DNA of 8,499 nt from CAYRFQ01 sp964423615 (GTDB taxonomy: Bacteria > Planctomycetota > Planctomycetia > Gemmatales > Gemmataceae). This document shows, piece after piece, positions 5,625 through 8,499 of this stretch. The stretch's first letter is position 1, and each line of letters starts with the position of its first letter. The stretch covers positions 1 to 8,499 of the forward strand of contig CAYRFQ010000175.1 of assembly GCA_964423615.1 (NCBI GenBank), read 5' to 3'. A model generated the notes under the pieces. The model ran no database searches. It was not told where the DNA came from and worked only from the letters and a program-made list of their open reading frames with translations. The translations under genes and the position numbers were made by a program.

Positions 5625-7619
5625 ATGAAGACCTTTTTGCGCAACTTCTTCACCAGAGCCAAATCTGTCCCAAAGGCAGTCCAGTTCAAACCTCAATGTG
5701 AAGTAATGGAAGAGCGCCTGGTGATGGATACAGGTGGGTTAAACCAACTTGGTTCAACGGTCCAAACAGCGACTGTCGTAGATAACAATGGGGTGGTAAC
5801 AGTCGAAGGGACAGATGGCAACGACGAAATTTTGATTGGGGCGAACGGGGACGAGGGAATATTGGTCATTATCAATTGGAAGTCCATGCATCTCGTTGAT
5901 AATCTGATACGCATGACAGTATCCGGTAGAAGGGGGGATGATACCATCACCTTGGTCGGTCAGAGGTTGTTGCCTGGTTTCAGTACCATCTATGGTGGTG
6001 AAGGCGAAGACACGCTGATTGGCCCTGAGCTAGAGAACACCTGGAATATTTACGGATACAACAACGGTGCTCTCAATAGCTACGATGAGTCTTCGGGGAA
6101 GTCTTCGGGGGGCAGCAACTTGTTCCGAGACATCGAGCATCTTGTTGGCAACTCAAAGAACGATACCTTTTCCTTTTCACTATCTCCTTCCATCACAACA
6201 TTTGCTCCACGAGACAGTGGTCACATTACGGGGACAATTGACGGTGGTCAGGGAGATAATACGCTAGACTTCTCAGCCATTGATCGCGCAGTTACTGTGA
6301 CGATGGTGACGCCCACAACGTTGCAAACCGATCTCGTCGAGGGTGGAGCGAGCAATGTGGATGCTGTCACTGGCAGCAGCTACACCGACACCTTCGTGGG
6401 TACCGATGCCTCGACGGGCTGGAGTATTTACAACTACGATCAAGCGGTGATGTGGCGGTCGGCCCCGCTCAGTAAATTCTACATCCGTGGATTCAACAAC
6501 CTAACCAGCGGTGCCGGCAACGACACCTTCTGGATTGCTCCGAAGCGAGGAATGTCTGGGTTGGTCGATACCGGGGACGGCGACGACAGCATTTTCATGC
6601 AAAGCAATAGCCGAGTCGATGACACCCTTATTGACGGTAACTCCATCACGTTGGCCGGTTGGACGAGCACCTTTGCCAACGCGGAGCGCTTGCAAATCGA
6701 CCTGGGCGACGGCAACTCCACCACGACGATCGACGCCTTCCCGGATGTGGACGAGTTTATCCTCAACGGCGGGAATGACGAGGATGTCTTGCACGTGAAC
6801 ACGGTCGTCCCTGCTGGAATGACTGTTTCCTACCACGGGATGGGTGGCAACGACACTCTCGTTGGGCCGGATATCTTCTACAATAACTGGTTCATTTCTG
6901 GACTCAACTCCGGCTCCATCTATGACCAATCCGAATGGTCCACCTTTGACGGCTTCGAGAATCTAACCGGTGGTTCGGACCTTGAGTACTTCGCCATATA
7001 CCCGAACGGATCGATTTCCGGTGCGATCGACGGAGGAGGCGGTAGGGATATAATCAACTACAAATGGTACAGTTCCGGCGTGCGGGTCGATCTGACCAAT
7101 GGGACCGCAACCGGTGTCGGCCACATTTCCAATGTCCCGAGGATCATTGGGAGTCCGTTTGCCGATTTCCTGCGCGGTGACGAACAGTCCAACTACATCA
7201 ACGGCTATAACCGTGGCACCGATGTCACGGATGTCATTCTGGGCATGGGAGGTGACGACCTATTGTACGGTGGCGGGATCATCATCGGGGGTCAAGGTCA
7301 AGACGACTTGGTCGGTAGCTCTGGCGAAGACCTGATCATTGCTGATTCGACCATCTACGACGACCATGAACAGGTGGAGCTCATTTTCACCGAACTGCTC
7401 GAGCTATGGCGTCGGCAAGATCTGTCCTTCGAGGAGCGCGTTGACCTTCTACGCAACGGTCATTCGATTTCGGGCCTGGGCACGGTTGCTCTCAACAGCT
7501 CAACGATACAAGATGATGGACGAGTTGACCGCATTCAAGGCATGTCAGGACGTGATTGGTACTTCGCCGCATTGGCCGAGGCTATCGATTTCGATCCTGA
7601 TGAAGATCGGCTGAACTGA
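5625..7619 (+). CDS. Planctomycete surface protein with Trp-led beta repeats and hemolysin-type calcium-repeat-like motifs
   Basis: The product is 664 residues from the ATG at 5625. Residues 1-34 are basic and end in VMEERLVMD, equivalent to the LLEARAVPS motif of the upstream protein. Gly/Asp-rich words typical of hemolysin-type calcium-binding repeats occur throughout: GTDGNDEILIG (62-72), GRRGDDTI, GGEGEDTLIG, GMGGNDTLVG, GMGGDDLLYGG, GSSGEDLI. Three longer repeats start at W140 (WNIYGYNNG), W266 (WSIYNYDQA) and W422 (WFISGLNSG). Each runs W-x-I ... F-x-x-(I/F)-(E/N)-x-L-(V/T) ... (N)DTF ... SG-x-(I/V)-D-(G/T)G, and the third has EYF at the DTF place. The tail (595-664) has LWRRQDL, EERVDLLRNG, DDGRVDRIQG and GRDWYFA, a C-terminus I recall from planctomycete proteins of this class. 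No catalytic site is visible. The likely role is structural or adhesive at the cell surface with calcium-stabilised folding; this is inference. No strong terminator follows the stop codon. Confidence 0.92.
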   Translation: MKTFLRNFFTRAKSVPKAVQFKPQCEVMEERLVMDTGGLNQLGSTVQTATVVDNNGVVTVEGTDGNDEILIGANGDEGILVIINWKSMHLVDNLIRMTVSGRRGDDTITLVGQRLLPGFSTIYGGEGEDTLIGPELENTWNIYGYNNGALNSYDESSGKSSGGSNLFRDIEHLVGNSKNDTFSFSLSPSITTFAPRDSGHITGTIDGGQGDNTLDFSAIDRAVTVTMVTPTTLQTDLVEGGASNVDAVTGSSYTDTFVGTDASTGWSIYNYDQAVMWRSAPLSKFYIRGFNNLTSGAGNDTFWIAPKRGMSGLVDTGDGDDSIFMQSNSRVDDTLIDGNSITLAGWTSTFANAERLQIDLGDGNSTTTIDAFPDVDEFILNGGNDEDVLHVNTVVPAGMTVSYHGMGGNDTLVGPDIFYNNWFISGLNSGSIYDQSEWSTFDGFENLTGGSDLEYFAIYPNGSISGAIDGGGGRDIINYKWYSSGVRVDLTNGTATGVGHISNVPRIIGSPFADFLRGDEQSNYINGYNRGTDVTDVILGMGGDDLLYGGGIIIGGQGQDDLVGSSGEDLIIADSTIYDDHEQVELIFTELLELWRRQDLSFEERVDLLRNGHSISGLGTVALNSSTIQDDGRVDRIQGMSGRDWYFAALAEAIDFDPDEDRLN

Positions 7620-7836
7620 GTACCAGTTGCGAACTACGATTGCGCAAGGTAGAGGGTATTTCGCATGGCTATCGGATATTGATGGCCATGCCGCTTCATC
7701 TGGCTTCTTGATACGATGTTCAGTGCTTCCGAGCAAGAAAACGGCAAGGCACTCCACGGCTCCCCTCTTTTCGAGGGACTTGTCCAATTCCGCCACCACG
7801 AGAACATTACTGCCGCTGAATATACTTCCCGCGTCG
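7620..7836. other. Downstream intergenic stretch; nothing firmly identified
   Basis: Only a weak dyad (TTGCG 7627-7631 with CGCAA 7643-7647) follows the gene; it is too short for a terminator call. The minus strand is open from an ATG at 7871 to 7545, overlapping the 3' end of the surface gene, and includes FSGSNVLVVAELDKSLEKRG. It has no Shine-Dalgarno or family match that I recognise and may be a decayed reading frame. Confidence 0.4.
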
Positions 7837-8011
7837 GTCTGATCGACCGGAAGCAGTAAAGCGTCGAACATGCGGTGTTCAAGGCAGATTTGAGTGCGCT
7901 GAAGACTGCGTCAACGAAACACTTCCATCGACATCGACACAACTGTTTCAACCTTATGAAGTCGACCCGACGCTGAAAACAATGCGCAAACTACTCCGGT
8001 TTGGCGGACCG
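7837..8011. repeat. Degenerate direct repeat copy R2 (pairs with 5004-5178)
   Basis: This is the second copy of the repeat described at 5004-5178. It begins 217 bases after the stop codon of the second surface gene, a position parallel to that of R1 behind the first. R2 keeps a plus-strand frame open across the repeat, from the codon at 7820 to a stop just past 8040; it includes VQGRFECAEDCVNET and then STSTQLFQPYEVDP, but has no ATG start with a ribosome-binding site. It sits immediately next to the 3' end of the DUF1559 remnant at 8033. Confidence 0.85.
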
Positions 8012-8032
8012 GTCGGCATTAGCAGAACCCAA

Positions 8033-8383
8033 TCAATATTGATTTCCTGAAACAACCTGGCCACCGGCGCATGTGATGAGTGCAGCGTAAATGCCAATGT
8101 CAATGACTTCACCTGGAAAGTGAACAGACCAGTCGCCGAAGACAAAATTGGCTCCACCATGATGAAAAGCGAAAGCCTCGTTGTTGTTTGTACAGTTGAC
8201 CGCGCAAGAACCAGGGACACTCAAACCGGTTTGATTAAATCCATGCAAGCGGATGGTGTTTTGCGGATCTGCCCAACCCCCACCCGCGACGCGACCATCG
8301 ATCACAGACATATTTCCTTTACCAGGATTTTTGTTGTTTGGGCCGTCGCTCGACTCATCACTCATCTCCTGTCTCAAGACCAA
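8033..8383 (-). pseudogene. C-terminal remnant of a DUF1559 (H-X9-DG) prepilin-like protein
   Basis: The minus strand encodes about 116 residues that match the end of DUF1559 proteins: GGGWADP, CAVNCTNNNEAFAFHHGG, ANFVFGDWSVHF, AALITCAGGQVVSGNQY, then a stop. Intact members have a type IV pilin-like N-terminus and are usually around 300 residues or more, ending in the H-X9-DG motif. Here the His and nine-residue spacing are kept but the Gly is Trp (codon TGG, plus-strand 8129-8131), explicable by one base change from GGG. A stop (plus-strand 8384-8386) lies directly upstream, leaving only a TTG as possible start. A neighbouring frame is open from 8484 to 8377 (contains RARVWQKELELAEQ), compatible with a frameshift in the parent gene. 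No pilin N-terminus is in the window. Loss of function is inferred from the missing N-terminus, the stop and the motif change; the rest may lie past the window edge. Confidence 0.8.
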
Positions 8384-8499
8384 TCAGCTTGTTCCGCCAA
8401 CTCCAGTTCTTTCTGCCAGACCCGAGCACGGCTGTCAGAGACGTTCTTAATACTACAGCGCGAGGTCTTGCTTTCTGGTGCTCCTTAACTCCTACAATC
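8384..8499. other. Window edge upstream of the DUF1559 remnant
   Basis: No start codon with a ribosome-binding site is seen on the minus strand. The frame open from 8484 down to its stop at 8374-8376 overlaps the remnant by a few codons and is offset from it, so it is probably the same gene continuing in another frame. Its residues are not conserved enough for me to prove that. Confidence 0.35.

Noticed and set aside
8033..8383. Reading the DUF1559 remnant as a complete small protein from the TTG at 8383
   Set aside because: The family needs a pilin-like N-terminus, the start is forced by an upstream stop, and the conserved DG is lost; a remnant is the simpler reading.
8120..8488. 122-codon plus-strand ORF at the right end
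   Set aside because: It is antisense to the well-recognised DUF1559 C-terminus and has no family match.
1..8499. CRISPR array, tRNA/rRNA gene, insertion sequence or integrase
   Set aside because: No regularly spaced repeats, cloverleaf or rRNA signature, transposase motifs or terminal inverted repeats were seen on either strand; the only repeats are the coding linkers and the R1/R2 pair.

Overview
The window looks like planctomycete chromosome of moderate GC content. Three things support this. Both large proteins begin with a short basic tail followed by an '(L/M)E-x-R-x-(V/L)' motif, which is typical of planctomycete giant surface proteins. The second protein ends in a tail (L-x-x-W ... R-V-x-L-L-R-N-G ... 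D-D-x-R-V-D-x-I-x-G-x-x-G-R-D-W-Y/F) that I recall from planctomycete calcium-repeat proteins. A fragment of a DUF1559 prepilin-like protein, a family strongly expanded in planctomycetes, lies at the right end. Genus cannot be assigned from the sequence.

Layout. Positions 1-284 are an AT-rich leader with a candidate promoter and a good Shine-Dalgarno. Positions 285-4616 (+) encode a 1443-residue multidomain protein: N-terminal planctomycete motif, Met/His-rich segment, G8 domain, CEMIP/TMEM2-like parallel beta-helix, acidic repeat linker, complete alpha/beta-hydrolase (esterase-like) domain with HGGG, GRSAG, HGTDD and GAGH motifs, a long Asp/Glu-rich linker, and an RTX/serralysin-like C-terminal domain. 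A strong GC-rich hairpin (4690-4717) probably ends this transcript. Positions 4718-5624 contain no convincing intact gene but hold the first copy (R1) of a degenerate direct repeat of about 175 bp. Positions 5625-7619 (+) encode a 664-residue secreted beta-repeat / calcium-repeat protein with three Trp-led internal repeats. Positions 7620-8032 again lack an intact gene and hold the second repeat copy (R2). Positions 8033-8383 (-) are the C-terminal remnant of a DUF1559 H-X9-DG protein whose DG is DW; its upstream part is out of frame or outside the window.

The two surface-protein genes point the same way and probably have separate promoters, since about 1 kb and a terminator lie between them. 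Each is followed by one R copy, so the locus may have arisen by duplication of a 'surface gene + downstream element' module, or R may be debris of an older gene or mobile sequence. The main biological interest is the first protein: a G8/beta-helix polysaccharide-type fold, a serine esterase and a calcium-repeat tail on one chain. This suggests a surface-attached or secreted enzyme acting on an acylated polysaccharide; that function is inference.
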